Part shown: in pieces, positions 27,601-37,600 of the stretch
Position numbering within the stretch: position 1 is the stretch's first letter
Layout of the letters: each line of letters begins with the position of its first letter
Made by a program: the position numbers and the translations under genes
The notes under the pieces: generated by a model
Told to the model about the DNA's origin: nothing
What the model saw: only the letters and a program-made list of their open reading frames with translations
Database searches by the model: none
NCBI GenBank assembly: GCA_017429505.1
Contig: JAFROW010000005.1
Coordinates: 1 to 64,000, forward strand
From: Clostridia bacterium
Lineage (GTDB): Bacteria; Bacillota; Clostridia; TANB77; CAG-508
DNA length: 64,000 bases
Direction of reading: 5' to 3'

Positions 27601-29206
27601 GTGCTGTTTGTTCACATTGTAAACTAGCTTTTGATTCTGTATCTTTAAGATTTATATTATATGAACTTGTAAATGTAAAAGTATCATTATTATTTTTTGT
27701 ATATTTTATTGAAGAACTATCTTTAAGTTTAGTAAATTCTTTTATTTGTTGTCTTGTATAATCTGTTTTTAATATTCTTTTTGTTGTTTCAACTATAAAT
27801 GTTCCATTATTTACAGGTTTACTTGTTTTTATTGTTATAGTTTTCGTTCCTGCAGGTAATTGTATTATAACATCTCCATTTGAATCTGCTTGGCTTTCAT
27901 TAGTAATTGTTGTTTCTCCTATTGTTAAATTCCATGTATTTCCTAATACACTTGCTACTTTTTCTTTATTTATTTTTAATGTTTTTATGTCTATATCTGC
28001 ATCACTTTCAATTTTATTTATTGTTCCATTTTCTTCTACTTCTTTTATATATTTTGAATTTTCTTCTGATATTTCTATGTCTTTTACTCCATCAACATAA
28101 TCAACATGAACTATAGAATATGAAGTAATATCTCTTCCTCCTGTATATATTTTTCCTTTATATATAGAAGTTTCTCCCTCTTGTTTACTTATACTTGCAA
28201 TTCCGTCTTTTTCTTCACTTAATGAAATTTGTACTTGCTCTGCATTTAATTCACTATTATTTTGTGCTGTTATTTTTTCATTTATTGTAATTTTTTGTGT
28301 ACTTAAATCTGCATTTTCTGAGAATTCATAAGTAACTACAAAAATATCAAGTACATTTTTCATCCAACTAATTTTTCCTTCTTCTTCTGTGTTATTAATA
28401 TTTATTGTTAAAATATCATTTTCTACATTATAATTAGCAGATGTAAATTCTTGTTCTCCATTTGTTGCTTTTGTTGTTCTTTTGTGTACTTCTACATTTG
28501 TAGCTCCTGTTGGTATTGTTGCTGTTATATATGTATTTTTTACAGGATACGCATTATTTGTTAATTTACTAGATGTTAAAAATTGTACAACCTTTTTATT
28601 TGCTTCATTTACTTTATATGTTGAATTTGTTTGGATTTTTGCTGCAAGTTCAGCTTTAACGTTTTCTGGCATTTTCCATGTAACTTTTACACCGTTTCCA
28701 CTATCTATATCAACATTTCCTACACTATTCGTGTATTTACCAACTAATTTTACTATAGTTTTTTGACTTAAAGTTGAAGCTTGTATTTTATCATCTTCGA
28801 AATATTCAATTCCTACTTCTATTGCAGCAGTTTCATTTGCATTAATTTGATTTAAAATTATTTCATTATCTTTTATTTCTTTTATATAGTCATTTGCTGT
28901 AGCTTGACATAATTTAAATCCTGCATCTTGTAATGATATTTTTCCATTAAAATATCCTTCATTTTTTACTGCAACATCAATTTTCAGTTTAATGTCTTTT
29001 GCATCTATACTTTTTTCAATATCTGTAAGCTCTTCCTCTCCATTTTTAAAATATGCTCTAAATTGAACATTGTCACTTTGTGTTGCAAGTAAATCTATAG
29101 CATAAGATGTTGCTAAAAATCCTGTTATTGCATACTGACCTAATAAAATAACTAATATTATCATAATTGCAACCCATTTTTGAATAAATACTTTTACGTT
29201 TCCCAT
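24644..29206 (-). CDS. Surface protein A3: DUF11-like, membrane-anchored partner of B3
   Basis: This 1520-residue protein has an N-terminal hydrophobic segment (about 13-35) and then a family-specific region whose hallmark is VEVHKRTTKATNGEQEFT (about 235-255), shared with the paralogues starting at 38835 and 53255. A Gly/Asn/Gln-rich linker lies at about 675-720. DUF11-like domains follow (about 730-1180, for example TNLTNEEQRNIKLIL and IKNTGIKDAGRLTI), then an SdrD B-like module at about 1197 (SGTAWLDENGNGKRDVNE). A C-terminal DUF11-like domain ends in a transmembrane helix with a basic tail (about 1480-1510). Unlike B3 it has no LPxTG-like motif beyond a residual VSTG before the helix, so membrane anchoring is more likely than wall attachment. 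Confidence 0.82.
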   Translation of the reverse strand: MGNVKVFIQKWVAIMIILVILLGQYAITGFLATSYAIDLLATQSDNVQFRAYFKNGEEELTDIEKSIDAKDIKLKIDVAVKNEGYFNGKISLQDAGFKLCQATANDYIKEIKDNEIILNQINANETAAIEVGIEYFEDDKIQASTLSQKTIVKLVGKYTNSVGNVDIDSGNGVKVTWKMPENVKAELAAKIQTNSTYKVNEANKKVVQFLTSSKLTNNAYPVKNTYITATIPTGATNVEVHKRTTKATNGEQEFTSANYNVENDILTININNTEEEGKISWMKNVLDIFVVTYEFSENADLSTQKITINEKITAQNNSELNAEQVQISLSEEKDGIASISKQEGETSIYKGKIYTGGRDITSYSIVHVDYVDGVKDIEISEENSKYIKEVEENGTINKIESDADIDIKTLKINKEKVASVLGNTWNLTIGETTITNESQADSNGDVIIQLPAGTKTITIKTSKPVNNGTFIVETTKRILKTDYTRQQIKEFTKLKDSSSIKYTKNNNDTFTFTSSYNINLKDTESKASLQCEQTALIASAEKQELNLTAVLESRGDNQDLYKNPELKIKLPQQVKDVTYKQMPQLMHADNGLELTEGNYKVIEENGQKVLSIKLTGEQTYYLGEAITGTTISIKTEVEIDQTATNSNEEIVMTYTNENATKYTDNGTQKVNIQIAAQSQGGNTGNEGQSGNEGGSTGNQGQNGNEGGNSGSGSQGGSSGSQSGNEQNASLRYAVSAKVGGKAIVEGDTIKAGEVITYAATISNPSSADKTGLKIDVNLPENTTLVQINPNYPKYNEERDEYTKGEEYYSKTEQTTTLKQENISIGAGKDYTYSFMVMANENITEEKNIEAKFSFSENNEKKDEKTISNKISPAKLQVICAPLYRKPNDNLEADYNYKYEIKITNLTNEEQRNIKLILNKNEALSINIIDWYIEDEGQGIIELNNNTLSFDSIAANQTIKVTINATANAIKENENQLKTTKINAQATDSEGNTYRSNELEERIVGVLAKIEATSQATTELTTQGYVKPNDKIKYVFKIKNTGIKDAGRLTIIDEISKYLNIETFIIDGENCEYEKEVLTTENTEYDRLEIVKELKAGKEITLEIVGKVIEELPEKENLKITNKLEIYSDGIKIDETDEITYNIEVPKTEEYNPEDYIVKDDTGTDGDSTGDNGTRGDNAGNSGTGTDGSTTIPNKNAISGTAWLDENGNGKRDVNEKYLEGIKATLFDIEKNAEVGSTTTNTNGLYYFTNVNNGKYVVIFEYDKGKYTLTKYHSEEANSNNNSDAENVTMKINGENKKVASTDTLTLNENSIGNIDIGLVEAKKFDLSLSKTISKVTVSNAEGNKSIKYSDTNLAKVEIKGKYLKGSVVLIEYKIKVTNNGELPGYAKKIVDNKPSDLKFNSKLNKDWYQSGNTLYTTSLANTIIEPGETKEITLVLTKTMTESNTGLTNNKAEIEEYYNSQGVIDENSSQYDDISGADLIISVSTGIAIRYIIITLLISLTIATISYVIIKKVIKENTTF
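27045..27180 (-). repeat. Gly/Asn/Gln-rich linker repeat in A3
   Basis: Short repeats of GNEGG, GNQGQ and GSQGG units are encoded here. This looks like a flexible linker between the family-specific region and the DUF11-like domains. Confidence 0.7.
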
Positions 29207-29236
29207 AATTTCTACCCTTTCCTTTCTTATAATTTT

Positions 29237-29265
29237 ATCTTACAACCTTATTTTTTGAAAGTCAA
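29237..29265 (-). promoter_or_regulatory. Promoter of the A3-B3 cassette
   Basis: Minus-strand TTGACT (29260-29265), a 17-nt spacer and TAAGAT (29237-29242), about 30 bp before the start codon. Confidence 0.6.
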
Positions 29266-29420
29266 TACAGACTTTTGGTTCTAGCTTTATAGTGGTAAAA
29301 TTATGTTTACGGAAGGTACTTTGTCGCTTTTTATTGTTTTTTGTTTACATTTTTTTTACATTTTTATTACAAGATTACTCTAAAATTGTTTTTTTCTTAG
29401 GGGCAAGTGTTTTTATAGTA
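29266..29420 (-). promoter_or_regulatory. Upstream boxes of the A3 promoter
   Basis: TTACGGAA (29307-29314, plus-strand reading) lies exactly 41 bp upstream of the -35 box. TTACATTTTT (from 29356) lies exactly 41 bp further upstream. CTTAGGGGCAAG (29397-29408) recurs as CTTAGGGACA upstream of A2. Confidence 0.55.
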
Positions 29421-29497
29421 TTTATATAGAACAAATCGGAACGCATATAATTTTAATTATTTAAATCATCAACACTTTAATGTAACTTAAAAACTAA

Positions 29498-29532
29498 AAG
29501 AATTGAACGATTAATTCGTTCAATTCTTTTTT
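29498..29532 (-). terminator. Terminator after adhesin B2
   Basis: AAGAATTGAACGA pairs with TCGTTCAATTCTT (13 bp), with T runs on both sides. The stem sequence is identical to the terminator at 43737-43766. Confidence 0.88.
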
Positions 29533-29535
29533 ATC

Positions 29536-32500
29536 CTATAATATCTTGTGCTTAATTATTACAACTCCTGTAGCTAAGACAATTAGAGCAAATATTCCTG
29601 CTACTATATATTCTGTATGTATTTGCTTGTTTTCACCTGTAGGAGGTGTAACAGTTACTCTTGCTCTTGCTGGTTGTGGAATAGTTGGCTGTCTTACTAG
29701 TTTTATTGTTTCTTCTGTATCTGAGCCTGCTAGTTCATCTGAAGATTTTCCTTCTATAGAGTTTTTCACTTCTGTTATTTCTATTGTATTTAAAACATCC
29801 ATATCTACGTCATCTGTAGCTAATACTCTAGTCACTGATATTGTAAAGTCTTTTCCTTTTCCTGTTGCAATATTATTTAAATTTAATACTGCAAGTAATT
29901 TTTTAAATGGCTCTCCTCTCTCTTTTTGACTTTCTATAATGCCTTCATTTATTCTCGTATATTCTTTATGTGTTATTGGATCTTTCCATACAGCTCCTAT
30001 TTTTGTTAATTCTGTTATTTCAGCTTCTATTGTTTTTATTTCAACTTTATCGTCTTTAACATATATTGTTGTTGGGTCACAATAGTCTATCATTTCTTTT
30101 ACATCTGTTTCTACTTTCTTCGAATAATTTGGATCTGTTTCCCCATATATGTAATACATTCCTTCGTGTGCTTTATCTGTTTCTGTATATGTATCTTTTG
30201 AAGTATTTCTTATTTCAATTCCATATTCTATTTCTATTGTAGAAGCATATATATAGCTATCTGCAAGCTCTATCCTTGTAAAAGTACTTCCTCCATTTTC
30301 AGTTGAGTCTAAATCACTTACCCCTAACATATCTGTAACTTTTTCAGGATTACCATTAAAAATTACATTTTGCTGAGCATTTGTTAATTTTACATTTGTT
30401 ATTATCTTTTTAAGTTCCGAGGTTCTCTCAGGTAATTCTATAATTCCTAAATTAAATCCTTTAAAAATCTCTTTTACTTCATCTTTGTTTGCTATTGTTT
30501 TGTTTATATCTTTTATTATAGTCGTTTCTTTATTTTCTTCATATTGTATAGTATCTTTTTCTTCTGATTTTGTTATTTCTATAGCTTGAGCTTGATTTTG
30601 TGTTGTATTTTCTATTGTTATATAACTAACAGGTGTATCAGCTTCTATTGTTTTTAAATTTCCTGTTGTATCATAATTTATCTTTTTTCTCTGCTCTAAA
30701 TTATCCACTGCTGTTGAATATAGTTTATTATCTATCTCTGTGTTATTTCCATTTAAAAACTTATACCATTCTTTTCCGTGTTTGTTTTCTCCATTTCCTA
30801 AAGCATTTTTTGCACTCTCTAAAGTTATGATTGTAGATTTATTTTCTTTTACATCATAAATTGTACCATCTCCATAAGTAAATCTTACTACATATTCTCC
30901 AGGTAATACTCCATCAAAACTATAATTGCCTTCTTCAGTTGTCTTTTGTGGATTTTGTGTTCCTAATGGTTCATTTTTTGTATATCTTGTTGCAACCTCT
31001 AAATTTCCATCTTTTTGAGTATATAATTGTACTGTAACATCTTTTATATTTTTCTCACTCTCATCTTTTATTCCGTTTCCTACTACTTCATTCTTATTTT
31101 TGCTTTCCTGTGTTGCCTCGTCTTTAAAAACTGTTCCTGTAATTGTACGTTCTTTGTTATCTGGCAATTTAAATATCATTCCTGGAGCTCTTGCTTGTCC
31201 TAATTTTGCTGGTGTCCTATGTGATTGATTTAGTTTTGATAATGTATTTGCAAACCATGCATAGTCATTTCTTTTATAATCATGATATGCTGTTGTTTTT
31301 GCTATTACTTCAGTTGCATTTACATTTCCACTTAGTATTTTGTTTATTTCTGTTCCACTTACTTTAAATTGTATATATACACTTTTTGTTTCTCCTGGAC
31401 CTAATCCATCATTGAAAGTATCCCCAATATATTTTGTTGTTGTACCTTCTTCAGATATACTTGGTGACTGCCATTTGTTAAAGTCTTCACTTGCACCTGC
31501 ATCAAAAGTAGGATCTATATCTGTTGTATTTAGTTCATATTTTGAATCTATTTTTTCTGTTAGGCCTGTTATATTTAGTTTATCTTCTACATATATATCT
31601 GGTACATTATATAATGATGTATTTTTTATAAATATTCTATATACAACATATACTTTTAGTCTTTCTCCTTTATTTGCATCCATAGACGCCTTATTTGCTA
31701 ATACATCTGATGGATAGATATCTCTTGTATATGAGTTTGTACTTGTTCCCATATTTACTAATGGAGTATCTGCTAAAGTCACATTTCCCATTCCTCCGTA
31801 TATATATTTGTATTTTGAATTGTCAAAATGTACTTTTACATAAGCTATATCTTGTTCAATTCTAAATTCTGGATCTTTTAGCTGTTTTAATCCTAAGTTT
31901 ATTCCATTCATTGTATTATTATTTGGAGTGTATAATTCTGTTTTAAAGAAATGTGATAAACCATAGTTGTCTTCATTACTTTGTGGTCTTTGTCTATATG
32001 TTGTTGCTTTTCCTATGAAATTGCCATCTGTTACAGGTAAAATGTCATCTTTTACATCATCATATATTAAAGCTTTTGATGTATTTACGTCTGTTCCTTC
32101 ATTTAATTGTACTGGAACATATTGTTTATATTGCGTTTTAGAATAATCAAATTCTATATAGTAGTCTTTTAAGAAATTTACATTAACTTTATTAAATTTA
32201 TAAGCTCCGTCATCTCCTGTATTTGCTGTATTATTTGATTCATCTGTATAGCCTTTTACTAGACTTCCATCTGATTTATTTCTTAAAGTTACTATTACTC
32301 CTTTAGGCTTTTCTTCTCCATTATCATATTTGTTATTTGCTATATTTTGTTTTCCATCTGGCTTGTCTATCCATACATAACCTGAAATATCTATTAACTT
32401 TCTGTTTGTAGTATTAAAAATTTTGTTTTGGGCATCTTCTAAATCAAAACTATTTTCTATTAATACATAGTTATTTGTAGCATCATAATTCTCTTGTGCT

Positions 32501-34635
32501 GATAAATAATAATCATCTGGTGCTACAACTTCTACTAATCTATATGTTCCTGCTTTTAAGTCTTTTATCGTTGTTGCTCCTGTTACTGCATCTGTATAAT
32601 ATGGATTCCTTCTTGCTACATCTAATGTGTTTTTATATGTATAATTTCCATTTGTTCCTTGAACATAACCTTTATCTACATAAGAATAAATTGCAAATCC
32701 AGCTCTAAGTTTTTCCTTCGTGTATTGATCTTCTTTGTTAATTGTTATGTCTCCATATCTTTTGTTTGTTCCATTAAATATAATTGTAGCTCCATCTGTA
32801 AGAGTTTGTGAATTTCCTATTTTTACAGATGAATTACTATAGCCATCTTGCCTACTTAAAATATATATTTTTGGTGATGTAGGTGCTTCTACTTCATATA
32901 CCTCATAAGATGATAATTTAAGTTCTTCTAAAGTAATTGAACCTGAATTAGTATAATATGTATCTCCTCTATTCATAGTTGAATTGTTATATTTGTATGA
33001 GCCTTTTGAGCCTGATAGCCAGCCATCACTAGTCTTTATTTTAAATCCAGCTCTTAGCCCTTCTCCTGAATACTCATCTGCCATATTAATTCGCAAATTT
33101 CCAAATTTTCTATTCGTAGTATTAAATGTAATAGTTTCTCCTGTGCTTAGTTGCTTTGTTCCTACTTTTACTTTTCCATTTTCGTATCCTATTTGTTTGG
33201 TTAAATCATAAGTTGATGGTGGTTCAACTTCATAAACTTCATAAGTTCCATCTTTAAGTCCGGATAAAGTTTTACTTCCCCTTAATGTATTATATACATC
33301 TGCTCTTTCTTCTGAATTAGAATATGTATATGATCCATCTCCCTTTAACCATCCTTCTGATGTTTTTACTTTAAATCCTGCATTTAAATTTTCTCTTGTA
33401 TCTTGATCTTTTTTTGTTATTACTAAATTGTTTTCTATTCTAAATTTATATTCTACTTTAGAAGAACTTGAATAACTTTCTCCTGCAAAGACACCTGCCT
33501 GCTGTCCAACTAAACCACTTGATTTTCTTACATCTCCATTGGAGTTTACAGTTCCTATACCAGCGCATAAAAGTAATTTAGCTTTATATAACATCATAGA
33601 ATCTTGTATTATATTTACACTTACATCTTTGTTTACAAGTGAATCTGAATTACTTATTTTTAGGTAAAATTTTTCATTTGATGGAATACTAGATACAGAA
33701 TTATTCCAATTGCTATATCCATTATATGACCAAGAAATATCTGCTTTTTCTTTTACTCTACCAACTTTAACCTCAACAGAATTAATTCCTTTTCCTCCAT
33801 ATTGTACTTCTAATGGTCCTATTATATAATCAGAATCTTGTTTTTCTGCATCAAAATAAGTACTTATTTTTTTTATACTTTCATAGCTTGCTACTTCAGT
33901 AGCATAATTTTCTGCTTCACTCATTAATTGTTTTGCTTTTCTTTTATTAGCAGCACCATCAAAATCTTCACTATCATCATGTGTCATATAATAATGTCCA
34001 GTATCTGATTGAAAAAATTCTGGTTGACTAACATTTATAAAAGCAATACCTCTTCTATTGTCATTGGCGTAATTTGCATATACCGAATTTCTTTTTACTC
34101 TCATATCATAAAAAGTCTCAGCTAAAGCAACATTTCCTGGTGCTGTATAATTCATGTTTTTTCCATCTGATGGAACAGTAGATTGATATTCTATTAAATA
34201 CGCTAGCTTAGGAATATTTCCTTTACCTGCAGAATTTAATCCTGCCTGAGATAAAGTTCTTCCATTTTGTGTTATAGTATATCCATTACTTCCATATTCT
34301 ATAGTAAAAACATCAGACACTTCTCTATATACTTCTCCATTAGGGCTATTAATTGGATGACATAAGCATGTTACATATCTATAATCTTCAGTAAGATAAC
34401 TTACTCCACCGCTACTATCAGATTTAAAAGTTTCTCCATAATAAGTAGAATCATTAGCATTAATAAATGTACTAGTATTTTCTCTAATATACCTTTTAAA
34501 ATCATCAATATGGTCTATAGTATAACTTCCTATTGTAAAGCTAGCATTGCTTGTTCTACTTTTTGACGAAAATACTACTATAAAAACTAATATGGTAATT
34601 ATTATTATTTTTAAGAATATTTTTATTTTTTTCAT
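29536..34635 (-). CDS. Adhesin B2: SpaA/SdrD-type surface protein, TPPTG sorting signal
   Basis: The 1699-residue product has a signal peptide (about 1-30) and an N-terminal domain unlike B1 and B3 except for a CLCHPI cysteine motif and a conserved YLIEYQSTVP-type helix. Four SpaA-like repeats occupy about 402-745 (NLVITKKDQDTRENLNAGFKVKT, AGFKIKTSDGWLSGSKGSY and so on). SdrD B-like modules occur at about 748 (GYVWIDKPDGKQN) and 1162 (TGTVFKDEA). The C-terminus carries VTPPTGE, a hydrophobic helix and KHKIL, a sortase-type signal. The start has no evident ribosome-binding site: the nearest purine stretch is over 20 nt upstream, so translation may depend on coupling to A2, which ends 30 bp before. 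Confidence 0.84.
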   Translation of the reverse strand: MKKIKIFLKIIIITILVFIVVFSSKSRTSNASFTIGSYTIDHIDDFKRYIRENTSTFINANDSTYYGETFKSDSSGGVSYLTEDYRYVTCLCHPINSPNGEVYREVSDVFTIEYGSNGYTITQNGRTLSQAGLNSAGKGNIPKLAYLIEYQSTVPSDGKNMNYTAPGNVALAETFYDMRVKRNSVYANYANDNRRGIAFINVSQPEFFQSDTGHYYMTHDDSEDFDGAANKRKAKQLMSEAENYATEVASYESIKKISTYFDAEKQDSDYIIGPLEVQYGGKGINSVEVKVGRVKEKADISWSYNGYSNWNNSVSSIPSNEKFYLKISNSDSLVNKDVSVNIIQDSMMLYKAKLLLCAGIGTVNSNGDVRKSSGLVGQQAGVFAGESYSSSSKVEYKFRIENNLVITKKDQDTRENLNAGFKVKTSEGWLKGDGSYTYSNSEERADVYNTLRGSKTLSGLKDGTYEVYEVEPPSTYDLTKQIGYENGKVKVGTKQLSTGETITFNTTNRKFGNLRINMADEYSGEGLRAGFKIKTSDGWLSGSKGSYKYNNSTMNRGDTYYTNSGSITLEELKLSSYEVYEVEAPTSPKIYILSRQDGYSNSSVKIGNSQTLTDGATIIFNGTNKRYGDITINKEDQYTKEKLRAGFAIYSYVDKGYVQGTNGNYTYKNTLDVARRNPYYTDAVTGATTIKDLKAGTYRLVEVVAPDDYYLSAQENYDATNNYVLIENSFDLEDAQNKIFNTTNRKLIDISGYVWIDKPDGKQNIANNKYDNGEEKPKGVIVTLRNKSDGSLVKGYTDESNNTANTGDDGAYKFNKVNVNFLKDYYIEFDYSKTQYKQYVPVQLNEGTDVNTSKALIYDDVKDDILPVTDGNFIGKATTYRQRPQSNEDNYGLSHFFKTELYTPNNNTMNGINLGLKQLKDPEFRIEQDIAYVKVHFDNSKYKYIYGGMGNVTLADTPLVNMGTSTNSYTRDIYPSDVLANKASMDANKGERLKVYVVYRIFIKNTSLYNVPDIYVEDKLNITGLTEKIDSKYELNTTDIDPTFDAGASEDFNKWQSPSISEEGTTTKYIGDTFNDGLGPGETKSVYIQFKVSGTEINKILSGNVNATEVIAKTTAYHDYKRNDYAWFANTLSKLNQSHRTPAKLGQARAPGMIFKLPDNKERTITGTVFKDEATQESKNKNEVVGNGIKDESEKNIKDVTVQLYTQKDGNLEVATRYTKNEPLGTQNPQKTTEEGNYSFDGVLPGEYVVRFTYGDGTIYDVKENKSTIITLESAKNALGNGENKHGKEWYKFLNGNNTEIDNKLYSTAVDNLEQRKKINYDTTGNLKTIEADTPVSYITIENTTQNQAQAIEITKSEEKDTIQYEENKETTIIKDINKTIANKDEVKEIFKGFNLGIIELPERTSELKKIITNVKLTNAQQNVIFNGNPEKVTDMLGVSDLDSTENGGSTFTRIELADSYIYASTIEIEYGIEIRNTSKDTYTETDKAHEGMYYIYGETDPNYSKKVETDVKEMIDYCDPTTIYVKDDKVEIKTIEAEITELTKIGAVWKDPITHKEYTRINEGIIESQKERGEPFKKLLAVLNLNNIATGKGKDFTISVTRVLATDDVDMDVLNTIEITEVKNSIEGKSSDELAGSDTEETIKLVRQPTIPQPARARVTVTPPTGENKQIHTEYIVAGIFALIVLATGVVIIKHKIL

Positions 34636-34665
34636 AGACTTTATGTTAGAAAATACTCTCTATTT

Positions 34666-37600
34666 TCAAACATTCTCCTTTCTCCTAAACTCTGAAATTA
34701 TGTTTTTAATGCAATAAACCATAATGCCAGTTAATACTATAATAAATAGATTTGTTATTATATTTTGTATTTTTTCTCCAGTGCTTATTGTTAATATAAC
34801 ATTTGCTTGTCCTAAATCATTTTCTTCTGAATTTTTGTTTCCTGGTATAGAGTTAATATCTTTAACTCTTAAATCATTAAAATCTTCTGTAATTTCTGCT
34901 CTGTTGTTAATTAGCCCTGTATTTGTTGCTGTTAAAGTTTTTGTTAATATTAGTATTAGCTCTTTTGTTTCTCCTGGCTCGATTTTGGTTTTTGATAATG
35001 CCTTTGTATATATTTTGCCATCTGATAAATACCAATTTTTGTTCAATTTCGATTCAAACTTTAAGTCTGTTGGCTTATAGTCAACTATTTGTTTTGCATA
35101 TCCTGCTATATCTCCTACATTTGTCACCTTAATTTTATATTCTATAATGGCTTTTGTTCCTACTAAGTATTTTGATCTTATTTCTACTTTTGCAAGTTCT
35201 GAATCATTAAAATTATATGTTTTATTTCCATCTTCATTTGATATCGCTATTTTAGATACATATTTTTCTAATTTTAAGTCAAAATTTTGACTAGGAGTTA
35301 AGTTGTTTTCTGTAATTGTACTATTATCATTATTGCCATCAGTCCCTTTTTTTGATGTATCTTCGGAAATAGTGTTAGGTATTTGAATAGGAGTTTCTTC
35401 TGGTGTTTGGCTTGGGTTCCCATTTGGTGTTTCTTCTTGTTCTTTATTAGGTTCTTCAGTTGGTTCATTGTTACCATTATCATCATTTAAATCTATCTTT
35501 TTATCTGTATTTAATTTAAATGTTGAATAGAATTTTTGGTTATTGCCTTGAATATCAACTTTTACACTATTTTCAAAAACATTGCTTGACATTACTCCTG
35601 TGTTTATTTTTGTATTTATTCTTATAGTTATTGTCTTTTTAGGCAATAAATCTATTAAAGTATATAAAACACTTTTGGTTACATCTTCTGTAATGTCTTT
35701 TGTCTCCCCATCTGCTTCTAATTTAACTTCTTTTATATCTACTCCTAATGGCGGAAATGTATCACATAATGCTATTGGGATTTTTTTATCTTCTTCATTT
35801 TTTATAGTAATTACAAATTGAACATCTTTGCTACTATCTATTTTTCCATTTTCATTTATTTGTTTTCCATCATTATATACATTTTGGATTAATTCAATAT
35901 TTTCTTTTGCATTATATACCGCTCTATTCATTGTATTTGAATAATATCTATTATTTTCAGCTGTTACTAAATATGCAAGCATTTTTACATATTCAAAATC
36001 ATTTTCATAATTAAAATTAGTAACACATGGCATATTTAATATTTGTATGGTTTCTTTGGGTTCAATTTTTGAAATTTGAAGTGTTAGTATAGATTGTCCT
36101 TGTTCATTTTTTTCTATATTTTTTATAGATATTATATCTTTCCATTTATATAGTCCTAAAAATTTAGTATTTTCGCTATAAGCGTCATAGCCTAAGTTTC
36201 TTGAAGTTACTATTTTAAGTTCTGCATTCTGTATCTCATTTTCTGTTAAATTTGTTATATTTATATTACTCGAAATTGCATCATCATCTTTCCATTTATA
36301 TTGTCTAGTATTTGCTTCTATTATTTGTAATTCCAATTCTGCTTTTTTTATTGTACTTTCAGGCGTTTTAATTGTTTTGTTTATTTCACCACCTTCAGAT
36401 ACAATACTTATTGTTCCATAAGTTGTTTTTGTTGTTTCATTTTCCAACTTGTCTGGTGTAGCTTCATACTCTAATTTTATACTTTCTCCATTTTTCAAAA
36501 TATTTATTTTTTCAAAATTTATTGAATCTTTATCTGTTAATCTATACATATCTTCTGGTTCAACTTCTTCTCCCATTGCATTATATAGTTGAACTTTTAC
36601 TAAATCCCATACTTTACCATTTGTTTGAGTTGCATTAACTTGGATATTATTATAATCTGTTCCAGAATTATTATTTAAAGTTATAGTATATTTTATAGTT
36701 TCTCCCTCATATACTTCGTCTCCTTCTTGTAACTCACTAAAGCCCTTTATAGCTGTTATGTCTGCTTCAAATCCTTCTGAAATAGTTGCTTTTAAAAAAT
36801 GAGGTTGTATTAATTTTGAATTTGCATACATCATTACTTCTTTTGTTTGTGTTGATACTGTTTCATCAATTTCGTTAGTATAATTCATTTCAATTAGATC
36901 TGTTTTATTTTGGTCTAATTTATTTAAATCTATATTTAAATATAAATGTACTTCTGTTCCACCATTAGTATCATACATTAATTGTTGTCCATCAAATTCT
37001 ATATACAATCCTATTCTACCATCTTCTTTTCTATATATTTTTTTATTTCTTACTTCTAAACCATTTTTGTATAGTAGTTTTGCTTGTATTACACTTACTT
37101 TTGAAACTTCTTTAGGAAATATTATATCTATTTTTGGATTTTTATATAAATTTAAATTTTCTCCATTTGCACCTAATTTTGCTATTATTTCTATGTTCTC
37201 ATTTGTATTTGAATCTATAAGGCTTGTTTTGCTTATCTCTAAACTAGCTTTTGTTTCAGTTTCTTTTAACTCTATTTCACTTTCAGCATTGAAAACATTT
37301 TGACTTTGGTAATTTATTTCTGAGGTATTTTTTATTCTTTGTATTTCTTTTATTTTTTCTCTTCCATAATTATTTTCTCTAATTTGTTTTGTTTCTTGAA
37401 TCTCCAATATTCCATTATTATATATTTTGCTTGTTTCTATTTTTAGTCTTTTTGTTCCTTCGTCAAAATTACATGTAATAATTCCATTTTCATCTAATCT
37501 AGCATATTCACTTTCTTGGCTTAGAATTGAGTTTGTTAAAAATATTTCTTTTCCATTTTGATCTGTTATTTTTATTTCCCAATTATTACCTAATAGGTAT

